This document shows, one piece after another, positions 6,869 through 14,810 of a stretch of DNA of 18,072 nucleotides. The notes under the pieces were generated by a model. That model made no database searches. It was not told the DNA's origin and saw only the letters and a program-made list of their open reading frames with translations. The stretch covers positions 1-18,072 of the forward strand of contig JAIERC010000492.1 of assembly GCA_019747165.1 (NCBI GenBank). Direction: 5' to 3'. Source of the DNA: Sphingomonas sp. (GTDB lineage Bacteria; Pseudomonadota; Alphaproteobacteria; Sphingomonadales; Sphingomonadaceae). Position 1 is the stretch's first letter. Every line of letters starts with the position of its first letter. The translations under genes were made by a program, and so were the position numbers.

Positions 6869-7885
6869 ATGGACGCACGGAACGGTATTGGCGGCAACCC
6901 GACAGGGGCCGATCTGCGCGATGAAATCGATCGGCTGCGCCAGGAGCGCAACGCCGTCATCCTCGCGCATTATTACCAGCGCCCGGAAATTCAGGATATT
7001 GCCGATTTTGTCGGCGACAGCCTGGATCTTTCCCGCAAGGCAGCCGCCACCGATGCCGATGTGATCGCCTTTTGCGGCGTGAAGTTCATGGCAGACACCG
7101 CCAAGATACTATCCCCCGATAAGATCGTTGTGCTGCCCGATCTGCGGGCTGGGTGCAGCCTGGAAGATAGCTGTCCGCCCGACAAGTTCGCGGCCTTCCG
7201 CGCCGCGCACCCGGACCATATCGCGCTGACCTATATTAACTGCTCCACCGAGGTGAAGGCGCTGAGCGACGTGATCGTCACGTCATCATCGGCTGAAAAA
7301 ATCCTCAGCCAGATTCCGCTCGATCAGAAAATCATCTTTGGCCCCGACAAGCATCTCGGCGGCTATCTCGCGCGCAAGACCGGGCGCGACATGCTGCTGT
7401 GGCCGGGCGTGTGCATTGTCCATGAGGCGTTCAGCGAAACCGAGTTGCTGAAGCTCAAGGCGCAACATCCGGGCGCGCCCGTCGTCGCGCACCCGGAATG
7501 CCCGCCTTATATCCTCGATCATGCCGATTATGTCGGATCGACCCGGGGCATTCTCGATTATGCGCTGGCGATGGAAGGCGACACGCTGATCGTCGCGACC
7601 GAGCCGCACATCATCCACCAGATGAGCAAGGCTTTGCCGCACAAAAACTTCATCGGCGCACCCGGCGCGGACGGCAACTGCAACTGCAATATCTGCCCCT
7701 ATATGGCGATGAACACGATGGAAAAGCTCTACATCGCGCTGCGCGATCTCGAACCGCGCATTGAGATTGAGGAAGGGCTGCGGCTGCGCGCCAAAAAGTC
7801 GCTCGATGCGATGCTGGCGATGGCGGGCGGTACGGTCGGGCAGGGGGATTTGGGCTTCGTGACGTTTAACGCGGACCAGACCTGA
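6869..7885 (+). CDS. nadA: Quinolinate synthase
   Basis: NadA condenses iminoaspartate (from aspartate via NadB) with dihydroxyacetone phosphate to give quinolinate, the NAD precursor, in the cytoplasm. The 338-residue length is normal. Three cysteines expected to hold the [4Fe-4S] cluster are present: C96 in RAGCSLEDSC, C211 in HPECPPY, and C276 in CNCNICPYMAMN. Other conserved elements include ILAHYYQRPEIQDIADFVGDS near the N-terminus, FCGVKFMADTAKIL, YINCSTEVKA, and FGPDKHLGGY. GGAGAG upstream of the ATG is a plausible ribosome-binding site. nadB and nadC, often neighbours of nadA, are not in the window. Because the product is oxygen-sensitive and essential for de novo NAD synthesis, the gene is likely housekeeping. 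Confidence 0.97.
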   Translation: MDARNGIGGNPTGADLRDEIDRLRQERNAVILAHYYQRPEIQDIADFVGDSLDLSRKAAATDADVIAFCGVKFMADTAKILSPDKIVVLPDLRAGCSLEDSCPPDKFAAFRAAHPDHIALTYINCSTEVKALSDVIVTSSSAEKILSQIPLDQKIIFGPDKHLGGYLARKTGRDMLLWPGVCIVHEAFSETELLKLKAQHPGAPVVAHPECPPYILDHADYVGSTRGILDYALAMEGDTLIVATEPHIIHQMSKALPHKNFIGAPGADGNCNCNICPYMAMNTMEKLYIALRDLEPRIEIEEGLRLRAKKSLDAMLAMAGGTVGQGDLGFVTFNADQT

Positions 7886-7932
7886 ATTATATTCGCGGGG
7901 GTTGGCCGCGCCTGATTGATAGTCGGTATCGC

Positions 7933-7968
7933 CGGGCGTAAGGCGCCCGTGGGGGCGCTCTCGAGCGC
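7933..7968 (+). terminator. Two tandem small hairpins between nadA and the trimodular gene
   Basis: CGGGCG (7933-7938) pairs with CGCCCG (7944-7949) around a 5-base loop, and GCGCT (7955-7959) pairs with AGCGC (7964-7968) around a 4-base loop. They lie 47 bases after the nadA stop and just before the next ATG. Neither is followed by a U-tract. They may attenuate read-through from nadA or structure the leader of the following gene. No clear promoter was found in this 98-base gap. Confidence 0.35.
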
Positions 7969-7983
7969 GGGACTTTCGACTAT

Positions 7984-10900
7984 ATGGCCAATCCGGTTTT
8001 CTTCGATCCTACGGGTAACCGTAGACGATGGACGGGGCGTGGTTTTTACACTGCGGTGTTCATCGTCCTACTGACCGCCGCCGTCTTTGCCTTCACGCTG
8101 ATCGACGTGCCGAGCAAAGGCGATTTGCCGTTGGCATTCGAACGGCCCCAGCCCGCGCCGCTAAAGGCGCAGATTTCGCACCTGCGCCACCGTATTCGCC
8201 GCAATGCCCAGGTGATCGCAGGCTGGCTGCCGCATCAAAGCGGTGCCAAACCGTTGATAGCCAACACGATGGCCTTTTACGTGCCCTGGGATCCCAGTAG
8301 CGCGCAATCGCTGGTCAAGCATATCGGCGTGATCGACACATTGGTGCCATCAGTGCTCGAGGTGAATGGGCCAGGCCACCAACTCAGCGAGATCAGGGAC
8401 GGTCGTCTTGCCCGCATTCTGGCGGCCGCACCGCATCGACCAGCGATCATGCCGATGGTCCAAAACGCCAATGACGGGGTCTGGGACAGCAAAGGGGCCG
8501 TGCGCCTGTTGCAAAATCCACAGGCGCGACACGGTCTAGTCAAGGCGTTGGCGGCAATCGTCGCGCGCGATCATGACGCCGGCATTGTGTTCGATTTCGA
8601 AACGCTGCCGGCATCGGCACTGCCCGCCTATCGGCAGTTGCTGCAAGAAGCGAACACAGCGCTAAACCCGCTGGGGGCGGTGGTCGATGTGACCGTACCA
8701 GCGGGCGATAGCGATTGGTCGCCGCGCGCTTTTGCTGCGGTTAGCGATCATATCATGCTGATGAATTACGACTTTCATTGGCAGGGCGGCGAAAGCGGAC
8801 CGATCGCGCCGCAACCTTGGTTTGTCGACCAGTTGCGTAGCACGATCAAGACGGTTGGGCGCGACAAAGTGATCCTGGCGGTCGGCAGCTATGCCTATGA
8901 TTGGCACGACAACATCGCCGATTCGATGACGATTGAGGAGGCATGGCTTGCGGCGCATGACAGCGGCAGCCCGATCGTGTTCGATCCCGCCAGCGGCAAT
9001 GCCGGGTTTGGCTATCGCGACAAGGGGGTGACGCACGCGGTGTGGATGCTTGACGCCGCATCGGTTTGGAACCAGCTCCGCGCGGCACGGACATTGCGCG
9101 TCGGCAATGTTGCGCTGTGGCGGCTGGGGAGCGAGGACCCCGGCGTTTGGCCCGCACTGGCAGGCTTCCGCAGCAATCGCCTGCCCGATCTGCGTCGGCT
9201 CGATCAGGAAACCAACGCCGATGTCGAGGGGACCGGCGAAATCCTGCGGGTGACGGCGATGCCGCAAAGCGGATCGCGCACCATCGCCTTTGATAAGCAG
9301 GCGCTGATCCGGTCGGAACGCTATGATGTCCTGCCAACGCCCTATGTCGTCAAACGAACGGGTGCGCGCGCAAAGATGGTTGCGCTCACCTTTGACGATG
9401 GACCCGATCCCGACTGGACCCCAAAAATTCTCGACGTGCTGGAAAAAGCCCATGTTCCCGCCACTTTTTTCGTGATTGGCGAAAATGCGCTCGCCAATCC
9501 AGGGCTGCTCAACCGAATCGTGGCGGGGGGCAGCGAGCTGGGCAATCACACCTACACCCATCCCAATCTGGCGCTGGCGTCGGTGCAGGGCACCAAGCTG
9601 GAGCTTAACGCCACCCAGCGGCTGATCGAGGCCTATACCGGGCGATCGACGCGGCTGTTCCGCGCGCCCTATTTCGGTGATGCCGAACCCACTACGGCCG
9701 ACGAATTGCTCCCCGCGCTGGTCGCGCAGGAGCAGGGCTATACTGTGGTCGGGCTACATGCCGATCCGGGCGACTGGAAGCGACCGGGGGTCGACGAGAT
9801 AGTCAATCGCACGGTCGATTCGGTGACCAGCGGGTCGGCTGAGTTATCGAAAAACATTGTGCTGCTGCATGATGGCGGTGGCAATCGCGCAGAAACGGTG
9901 GCTGCCCTGCCGCGGATTATCGCCGATCTCCAGGCCCGCGGCTATCGCTTTGTCCCAGTGTCGACTTTGGCAGGCTTATCAGCAAAGGCCGTTATGCCGC
10001 CCGTTGTGGGGTCGGACTTGGCCGCGGTCCGCGCCGATGTCGGCATTTTCCTGCTGCTCGCCGCGATCGGCTGGGCGTTCAAATGGATGTTTTTCCTGGC
10101 AATCGCTCTCGGGATTGCCCGGGCGGTTGTGATCGCTGGCCTCGCGCTCAGCGGTCGACCGGCGCGCCCCATGGACCCTGAGCATCAACCGCCCGTGTCG
10201 GTCATCATTCCGGCCTTCAACGAAGCGCGGGTGATCGAGCAATCCGTGCGTCGGGTGCTCGCCAGCGATTACCATGGGCTGCAGGTGATCGTCGTCGATG
10301 ACGGATCGACCGATGGGACCAGCGACATCGTCCGCGCCGCGTTTGGCGACGATGCGCGGGTGACCCTGCTGACGCTCGTCAATGGCGGTAAGGCAGCGGC
10401 GCTCAACCGTGCGCTGAAGCTGGCTAATGCCGAAGTCGTGATCGCGCTCGACGCCGATACCCAGTTTGAGCCCACCACGATCGCGCGCCTGGCGCGCTGG
10501 TTCGCCGATCCGGCGATTGGCGCGGTCGCCGGCAATGCCAAAGTCGGTAACCGGGTGAACCTCGTCACGCGCTGGCAGGGCGTCGAGTATATTACGGCGC
10601 AGAATTTGGAGCGGCGCGCACTGGCGCGGTTCGATGCGATCACCGTGGTGCCCGGTGCGGTGGGAGCGTGGCGGCGCGCTGCACTCGACGCGGTGGGTGG
10701 CTATCCGGAGGATACGCTGGCCGAGGATCAGGACCTGACCATCGCCATCCAGCGCGCCGGGTGGCGGGTCGATTATGATGCCGATGCGATTGCGTGGACA
10801 GAAGCACCGCAAAGCTTCCGCGCACTTGCCAAGCAACGCTATCGCTGGGCGTTTGGCACGCTGCAATGCTTGTGGAAGCACGGCGCTATCCTGCGCAGTG

Positions 10901-11319
10901 GCCGCCCGCGCGGGCTGGCCCTGGTCGGGCTGCCGCAGGCGTGGCTGTTCCAGATCGCTTTCGCGGCGATCTCCCCGTTCATCGACTTGGCACTGGTGGT
11001 GTCAGTGGTCGCGACAACCATCCGGGTGCAGCAGCATGGCTGGGCGCAGACCCAGACCGATGTGCTGACGATGGCGGTCTATTGGATCGGCTTCACCGCG
11101 ATCGACGTGGCATGTGGTTGGGTTGCGTATCGGCTCGACGGGCGCGAGCGGCGCTATCCGGCGCTGCTCCTAGTCGCGCAGCGGTTTATCTATCGGCAAA
11201 TCATGTACTGGGTGGTGCTCCGCGCGATCAGTGCGGCACTGGGCGGCTGGTGGGTCGGCTGGGGAAAGCTTGAACGCACCGGGTCGGTGGATTCACAAGG
11301 GGCGGGGCTTACGGCTTGA
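7984..11319 (+). CDS. Trimodular GH18-like / NodB (CE4) deacetylase / GT2 glycosyltransferase
   Basis: A 1111-residue inner-membrane protein with three enzyme modules. After an Arg-rich N-terminus and a membrane helix (about 20-40) comes a GH18-like domain (about 90-395): GIVFDFE holds the putative acid E206 with D204, and MNYDFHW is at 260-266. A complete CE4/NodB domain follows (about 462-655): TFDDGPD (base D471, metal D472), metal histidines H522 and H526, RAPYFG (R560), D597-W598 and LLHDGGG (H629). A hydrophobic segment (about 685-720) leads into a processive GT2 domain (about 736-965) with DDGSTD (772-777), DADT (823-826), EDQD (914-917) and QRYRW (951-955). Further helices lie near 980-1010, 1026-1050 and 1061-1090. 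Expected topology is hydrolase and deacetylase in the periplasm and glycosyltransferase in the cytoplasm. Substrate is inferred to be a beta-linked GlcNAc-type polymer. The ribosome-binding site is weak. Confidence 0.93.
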   Translation: MANPVFFDPTGNRRRWTGRGFYTAVFIVLLTAAVFAFTLIDVPSKGDLPLAFERPQPAPLKAQISHLRHRIRRNAQVIAGWLPHQSGAKPLIANTMAFYVPWDPSSAQSLVKHIGVIDTLVPSVLEVNGPGHQLSEIRDGRLARILAAAPHRPAIMPMVQNANDGVWDSKGAVRLLQNPQARHGLVKALAAIVARDHDAGIVFDFETLPASALPAYRQLLQEANTALNPLGAVVDVTVPAGDSDWSPRAFAAVSDHIMLMNYDFHWQGGESGPIAPQPWFVDQLRSTIKTVGRDKVILAVGSYAYDWHDNIADSMTIEEAWLAAHDSGSPIVFDPASGNAGFGYRDKGVTHAVWMLDAASVWNQLRAARTLRVGNVALWRLGSEDPGVWPALAGFRSNRLPDLRRLDQETNADVEGTGEILRVTAMPQSGSRTIAFDKQALIRSERYDVLPTPYVVKRTGARAKMVALTFDDGPDPDWTPKILDVLEKAHVPATFFVIGENALANPGLLNRIVAGGSELGNHTYTHPNLALASVQGTKLELNATQRLIEAYTGRSTRLFRAPYFGDAEPTTADELLPALVAQEQGYTVVGLHADPGDWKRPGVDEIVNRTVDSVTSGSAELSKNIVLLHDGGGNRAETVAALPRIIADLQARGYRFVPVSTLAGLSAKAVMPPVVGSDLAAVRADVGIFLLLAAIGWAFKWMFFLAIALGIARAVVIAGLALSGRPARPMDPEHQPPVSVIIPAFNEARVIEQSVRRVLASDYHGLQVIVVDDGSTDGTSDIVRAAFGDDARVTLLTLVNGGKAAALNRALKLANAEVVIALDADTQFEPTTIARLARWFADPAIGAVAGNAKVGNRVNLVTRWQGVEYITAQNLERRALARFDAITVVPGAVGAWRRAALDAVGGYPEDTLAEDQDLTIAIQRAGWRVDYDADAIAWTEAPQSFRALAKQRYRWAFGTLQCLWKHGAILRSGRPRGLALVGLPQAWLFQIAFAAISPFIDLALVVSVVATTIRVQQHGWAQTQTDVLTMAVYWIGFTAIDVACGWVAYRLDGRERRYPALLLVAQRFIYRQIMYWVVLRAISAALGGWWVGWGKLERTGSVDSQGAGLTA

Positions 11320-11534
11320 GGGGATTGATTCGCGCCGGAACGCTTCGGTCGCTGAGAAGAAGAAAGAGTTGTTCGCGCAGAGACGCGAAGACGCAGAGAG
11401 GGGGATATCGGGTATCGGCCGCCATCCGGCGACGCAGTCTGTTCATTCCCGACGATTGAAAGCGCTTCGCGCATCCGGTTCGCAACTTCTCGGCGTCCCT
11501 GCGCGAACCACTAACTTTCCCAGCGTCCCCTCAA
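11316..11534. repeat. Convergent intergenic region with nested inverted repeats
   Basis: The 211-base gap between two convergent genes holds no credible gene. Its ends form an inverted repeat, TTGAGGGGA (11316-11324) and TCCCCTCAA (11526-11534), containing both stop codons. Inside, GTTCGCGCAGAGACGCGAAG (11371-11390) matches the reverse complement of 11489-11508 at 17 of 20 positions. The GACGC/CAGAGA-rich left arm looks like intergenic repeats scattered in sphingomonad genomes (recalled, not searched). It could be a degraded dispersed repeat, a bidirectional terminator, or both. Confidence 0.5.
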
Positions 11535-13126
11535 TCAAACGCTGCATGCTGCGCCTCGCCCTTCGGCGGTCGGCCTGGCCGCTTGAGCAGCAGCACCAGC
11601 GGCAGCGCGAAGGCGGTGAGAAACATCATCAGCCGGAAATCGTCGAGATAGGCGATCATCGCCGCCTGGCGGTTTACCTCAGCATTGAGGATCGCCATCG
11701 CCGATTGGCCCGCCGTGCCGAGGATCGAGCTCTGGCTAGGGTCAATCGAGCTGAAGCTATACGCTGTTACATGCCCGCCAAGCTCCTGGTGCGATCCCTG
11801 GATATTGTAGCCCAGCAACGCCGTCACCATCGAGATGCCGACCGACGCGCCAATGTTGCGGAACAGGTTCATCAGGCTCGATGCCTCGGTGCGATATTGC
11901 GGCGCCAGCGTCGCAAAGGCGGTGATGTTGAGCGGGATGAAGATCAGGCCAAGCCCGATGCCCTGGATGAAGCCCGTGATGATGAACGGGCTCTGGCCCA
12001 TCACCAACGTCCACTGCGTCATGTCCCATAGCGACCAGGCGGCAATGGCAAGGCCTGTGCTGATCAGAATGCGCGTGTCATAGCCGCGCTGCACCAATTG
12101 TCCGGCGACTCCCATGCTGATAACAATGCCAATGCCCCGCGGCATCAGCAGCAACCCGGTATCGAGCACGGGATAGCGGAACAGCGATTGCAGCATCGGT
12201 GGTAGCAGCGCCATCGTCGCCATCATGATAACGCCGACGACGATCATGAAGCCAAGGCCGGTCATCAGATTGCGATTGCGCAGCATGTCCCTGTCGAACA
12301 TCGGTTGATCGGCAGTGGCGATGTGGATCCCGAACATGATGGCCGCGCCCAGCGAAACCAGCCCTTCAATCGTTACCTCCCATGATTGGAACCAGTCGTT
12401 GGACTGGCCACGATCGCACATCACCTGAAACGCGGCGATGGCGATGGCGAGCAATGAAAAGCCAAACAGATCGAACTTTCGCGCGTTGAGTGGCCGGGTC
12501 GGCAGCAGCGCCCACAGGATCGCGAAACAGGCGATGCCGACAGGCACATTGACATAGAACACCCAGCGCCAGTCGAAATTATCGGTCAGATAGCCGCCAA
12601 TCACTGGCCCTAGTACCGGCCCGACCATGATCCCCATGCCCCACACCGCCATCGCGCCAGCCTGTCGGGAGGGCTTGTTGATGTCCATCATCACCGTCTG
12701 GCTGAGCGGGTTCATAAAGGCAGCGGCAATGCCCTGCAGCACACGGAACCCCACCATTTGCGGCAAGTTCTGCGCGAGCCCGCAAAGCATCGATGCCGCC
12801 ACGAATCCGACGACCGCGGCGAGGAACAGGTTGCGCGAGCCGATCCGGTCGGAGAGCCAGCCCGTGATCGGGATGGCGACGGCTGACGCAACGATATAGC
12901 TCGTCAGCACCCAGGTCACAGTATCCGCCGTCGCGCCGAGCGATGCCTGCATGTGCGGCAACGCCACATTCGCGATCGTGGAATCGAGGATCTGCATGAC
13001 GGTCGCTGCCATCACGCCGATCGTCAGCAGCGGCCGGTTGCTGGTTTCAAGCGCGGGAACGTCGAGTGGCATGGCCGGGGCCGCGGCGCCGGGCCGCGCG
13101 CCGCGCGCCGGACTAACGCTTGCCAT
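11531..13126 (-). CDS. emrB: MFS multidrug efflux transporter, DHA2 (EmrB/QacA) family
   Basis: A 531-residue, 14-helix drug:proton antiporter of the inner membrane. Family signatures are present: LDSTIANVALP (47-57) in the first helix, the motif-A loop GWLSDRIGSRNL (89-100), and the antiporter motif VGPVLGPVIGGYL followed by DNFDWRWVFYVNVPVG. Length and the extra central helices match EmrB rather than 12-helix DHA1 pumps. The ATG lies 14 bases inside the end of the upstream HlyD-type gene, giving tight coupling. With the HlyD-type adaptor and an outer-membrane channel encoded elsewhere it should form a tripartite pump exporting hydrophobic toxic compounds. No TolC-type gene is in the window. 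The symbol reflects family equivalence, not proven orthology. Confidence 0.92.
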   Translation of the reverse strand: MASVSPARGARPGAAAPAMPLDVPALETSNRPLLTIGVMAATVMQILDSTIANVALPHMQASLGATADTVTWVLTSYIVASAVAIPITGWLSDRIGSRNLFLAAVVGFVAASMLCGLAQNLPQMVGFRVLQGIAAAFMNPLSQTVMMDINKPSRQAGAMAVWGMGIMVGPVLGPVIGGYLTDNFDWRWVFYVNVPVGIACFAILWALLPTRPLNARKFDLFGFSLLAIAIAAFQVMCDRGQSNDWFQSWEVTIEGLVSLGAAIMFGIHIATADQPMFDRDMLRNRNLMTGLGFMIVVGVIMMATMALLPPMLQSLFRYPVLDTGLLLMPRGIGIVISMGVAGQLVQRGYDTRILISTGLAIAAWSLWDMTQWTLVMGQSPFIITGFIQGIGLGLIFIPLNITAFATLAPQYRTEASSLMNLFRNIGASVGISMVTALLGYNIQGSHQELGGHVTAYSFSSIDPSQSSILGTAGQSAMAILNAEVNRQAAMIAYLDDFRLMMFLTAFALPLVLLLKRPGRPPKGEAQHAAFD

Positions 13127-14180
13127 GGTTGCGGACGTCGACCGTCACCTTGGCGCTAAGCCCCGCGATCAACTGACGGGGGCTGGCCTCGTCAATGGCG
13201 ATCCGCACCGGCACACGCTGCGTGACCTTCACCCAGTTTCCCGTCGCATTCTGCGCGGGCAGCACCGAAAATTCAGAACCGGTGCCCGCACCGATCGACT
13301 GAACATGGCCCTTCAACGTCAGGCTACCATAGGCATCGAAGCTGACGGTCGCCGGCTGGCCGACGCGCATCTTGTCAAGATCGGTTTCCTTGAAGTTCGC
13401 CTCAATCCAGGCGCGCTGGCTGGCGACAATGCTGACGGCAGGCAGGCCAGAGATCATCATCTGGCCGATCTGCAGCCGATCCGCCTGACTGATCGTACCG
13501 CTGGTTGGGGCGAAAACGGCCGTTCGAGTCAAATCGAGCTGTGCCTTTTCGCGCTGCACTTGCGCGGCGGCGATGGCCGGGCTTTGGCCGGGGACAGCGG
13601 CACCAGTCGCCAATTTGGCGCGGGCTTCGTCAGCGCTGGCGCTGGCATTGGCAAGCGCCGCCCGTGCCTGTTCCAGTCCGTGTTCGGCCTGTTCCAGCCG
13701 GGCGCGGGTGGTGAAGCCCTGCTTCATCAGCGCGGTCTGGCGATCGAAATCCTGCTGCGCGGCGGTGATCCGGTCCTGCGCAGCGGTGATGTCAGCCGAT
13801 GTACCGCGATAGCTGGATTGCAGCGTGGCGACAGTGACCTGGGCGGCGGCAATCGCTGCATTGGCCTGCTCCACCGCAATCCGATAAGGCGCGGGATCAA
13901 TGCGGAACAGCAGATCGCCAGCCTTGACGCGCTGATTTTCCTTGACCGCAACCTCGACAATCCGTCCAGCGACATCGGCAGAGACGGCGACTTTGTCTTG
14001 TTGGACATAGGCATTGTCGGTCGAAACGAATTGGCCCGATGTCAGCCAGATATAGCCAGCAATCGCGGCGATGATGAGTGGCACTGCGATCAAGGCCGCC
14101 GTCCGGCGCCATTTACGTAGAGCCACCACGGGCGTCGTCGTCCGAGCTGCGAGATTCTGGGCGGGATCGGCTTCAGCCAT
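13113..14180 (-). CDS. emrA: HlyD/EmrA-family membrane fusion protein
   Basis: A 355-residue periplasmic adaptor that links the inner-membrane pump to an outer-membrane channel. It has a cytoplasmic N-terminus, one transmembrane helix (about 28-47), the characteristic STDNAYVQQDKVAVSADVAGRI segment (53-74, a barrel/lipoyl half-motif), an Ala/Gln-rich alpha-helical hairpin predicted as coiled coil (about 103-205), the second lipoyl half with FAPTSGTI, and a beta-barrel region containing IEANFKETDL and VRIAIDE. The frame is open back to 14300, but ATG 14180 was chosen: it overlaps the marR stop by eight bases (ATGGCTGA), has AGAGG upstream, and gives a normal EmrA N-terminus. The 3' end overlaps emrB by 14 bases, so marR, emrA and emrB form one transcript. 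Confidence 0.92.
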   Translation of the reverse strand: MAEADPAQNLAARTTTPVVALRKWRRTAALIAVPLIIAAIAGYIWLTSGQFVSTDNAYVQQDKVAVSADVAGRIVEVAVKENQRVKAGDLLFRIDPAPYRIAVEQANAAIAAAQVTVATLQSSYRGTSADITAAQDRITAAQQDFDRQTALMKQGFTTRARLEQAEHGLEQARAALANASASADEARAKLATGAAVPGQSPAIAAAQVQREKAQLDLTRTAVFAPTSGTISQADRLQIGQMMISGLPAVSIVASQRAWIEANFKETDLDKMRVGQPATVSFDAYGSLTLKGHVQSIGAGTGSEFSVLPAQNATGNWVKVTQRVPVRIAIDEASPRQLIAGLSAKVTVDVRNHGKR

Positions 14181-14619
14181 GATGTGCCTCTTGCGTGTCG
14201 TCTGTTTCGGCCAGATTGGCGCGAATGTCGTTGAGGGTGGCGTTGAACGCTGCTTGGCGCGTTGGATCGATGCCAGCGAGCGCGGAATCGAACATCGCAT
14301 CGGCGATGGTCCGCAACTGATCGATCAACGGGCGAGCGGAGTCGGTGAGATAGATTTGCCAGGCCCGGCGATCATGCGGGTCGCGGCGACGTTCAACATG
14401 GCCGGCCTCCTCAAGCCGATCAACCATCCGGCATAAGGTGATTGGTTCGACTTCCAGCAATTCGGCGAGCTTGCCCTGGTTGATGCCCTCATTGCGGTTG
14501 AGCGTGGTGAGCGTACGCCATTGGGCGCGCGTGATTCCAATCGCGCGGGCACGCTCGTCGAATCGCCTACGCATCAGGCGCGATACATCGCTGATCAGAA
14601 ACCCGACATTATCCGTCAT
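14173..14619 (-). CDS. MarR-family transcriptional repressor of the efflux operon
   Basis: A 148-residue winged-helix regulator. The core is typical of MarR: GITRAQWRTLTTLNRNEGINQGKLAELLEVEPITLCRMVDRLEEAGHVERRRDPHDRRAWQIYLT-type sequence (about 28-92), with the DxRxW wing, flanked by dimerisation helices. The frame runs upstream to 14790, but the leading 57 codons do not resemble MarR and cross the promoter, so the ATG at 14619 is used (ATG 14628 is the alternative). There is no Shine-Dalgarno sequence. A sigma70-like promoter places the transcription start at about the A of the ATG, suggesting a leaderless message. A palindrome spans the promoter, which fits autorepression relieved by a pump substrate. 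The stop overlaps the emrA start by eight bases. Confidence 0.9.
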   Translation of the reverse strand: MTDNVGFLISDVSRLMRRRFDERARAIGITRAQWRTLTTLNRNEGINQGKLAELLEVEPITLCRMVDRLEEAGHVERRRDPHDRRAWQIYLTDSARPLIDQLRTIADAMFDSALAGIDPTRQAAFNATLNDIRANLAETDDTQEAHHG

Positions 14620-14625
14620 GCGACA

Positions 14626-14654
14626 CATATAGTAAGTACGCTTATTAATCGCAA
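14626..14654 (-). promoter_or_regulatory. Sigma70-like promoter of the marR-emrA-emrB operon
   Basis: Read on the minus strand: TTGCGA (14654-14649) as -35 element, a 17-base spacer, and TATATG (14631-14626) as -10 element. The 3' end of the -10 box is six bases from the A of the marR ATG at 14619, so transcription would begin at or within a base or two of the start codon. Confidence 0.55.
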
Positions 14655-14663
14655 TACATACTA
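14630..14663. promoter_or_regulatory. Palindrome overlapping the marR promoter, putative MarR operator
   Basis: TAGTAAGTA (14630-14638) and TACATACTA (14655-14663) form an inverted repeat with 8 of 9 complementary positions around an AT-rich centre (CTTATTAATC). It covers the -35 element and abuts the -10 element of the efflux-operon promoter. Binding of the MarR dimer here would block transcription of its own operon. The assignment rests on position and symmetry only. Confidence 0.55.
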
Positions 14664-14709
14664 ATGTCGGTAGGCGTGCCGTTGCGGTGCCCGTGCCGCA
14701 TATTTTTGC

Positions 14710-14734
14710 GGAACCGAACCATATCCCGCACGTT
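14710..14734 (+). promoter_or_regulatory. EcfG-type (general stress response) promoter
   Basis: GGAAC (14710-14714), a 16-base spacer, then CGTT (14731-14734) is an exact match to the GGAAC-N16/17-CGTT consensus known for EcfG sigma factors of alphaproteobacteria. It lies on the coding strand about 77 bases upstream of the GTG of the hybrid kinase, in a normal promoter position. A hairpin, CCGCA/TGCGG (14696-14711), overlaps its -35 side, and GGGGC/GCCCC (14739-14752) follows it near the expected transcription start. Confidence 0.65.
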
Positions 14735-14810
14735 GACGGGGGCGATTGCCCCAGATGTGCCGGGGCCTGATTGCCGATAGGGGCTAACAATCATTCTCAC
14801 CGAACCAACC

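Noticed and set aside
8662..10881. Long minus-strand open frames (8662-9561 and 9979-10881) opposite the trimodular gene
   Set aside because: They mirror codon bias of the sense gene and show no family motifs.
11231..12031. 266-codon plus-strand frame spanning the convergent gap
   Set aside because: It overlaps the end of the GT2 domain and the antisense of emrB, and contains no recognisable domain; the gap is repeat-like, not coding.
12951..14120. 389-codon open frame on the plus strand opposite emrA/emrB
   Set aside because: Antisense shadow of two well-supported genes in high-GC DNA; no recognisable domain.
14181..14300. N-terminal extension of the EmrA-type gene
   Set aside because: It lies wholly inside marR in another frame; ATG 14180 gives the standard short N-terminus and an eight-base overlap.
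14620..14790. N-terminal extension of MarR
   Set aside because: The extra 57 codons cross the promoter and palindrome and do not resemble the MarR family.
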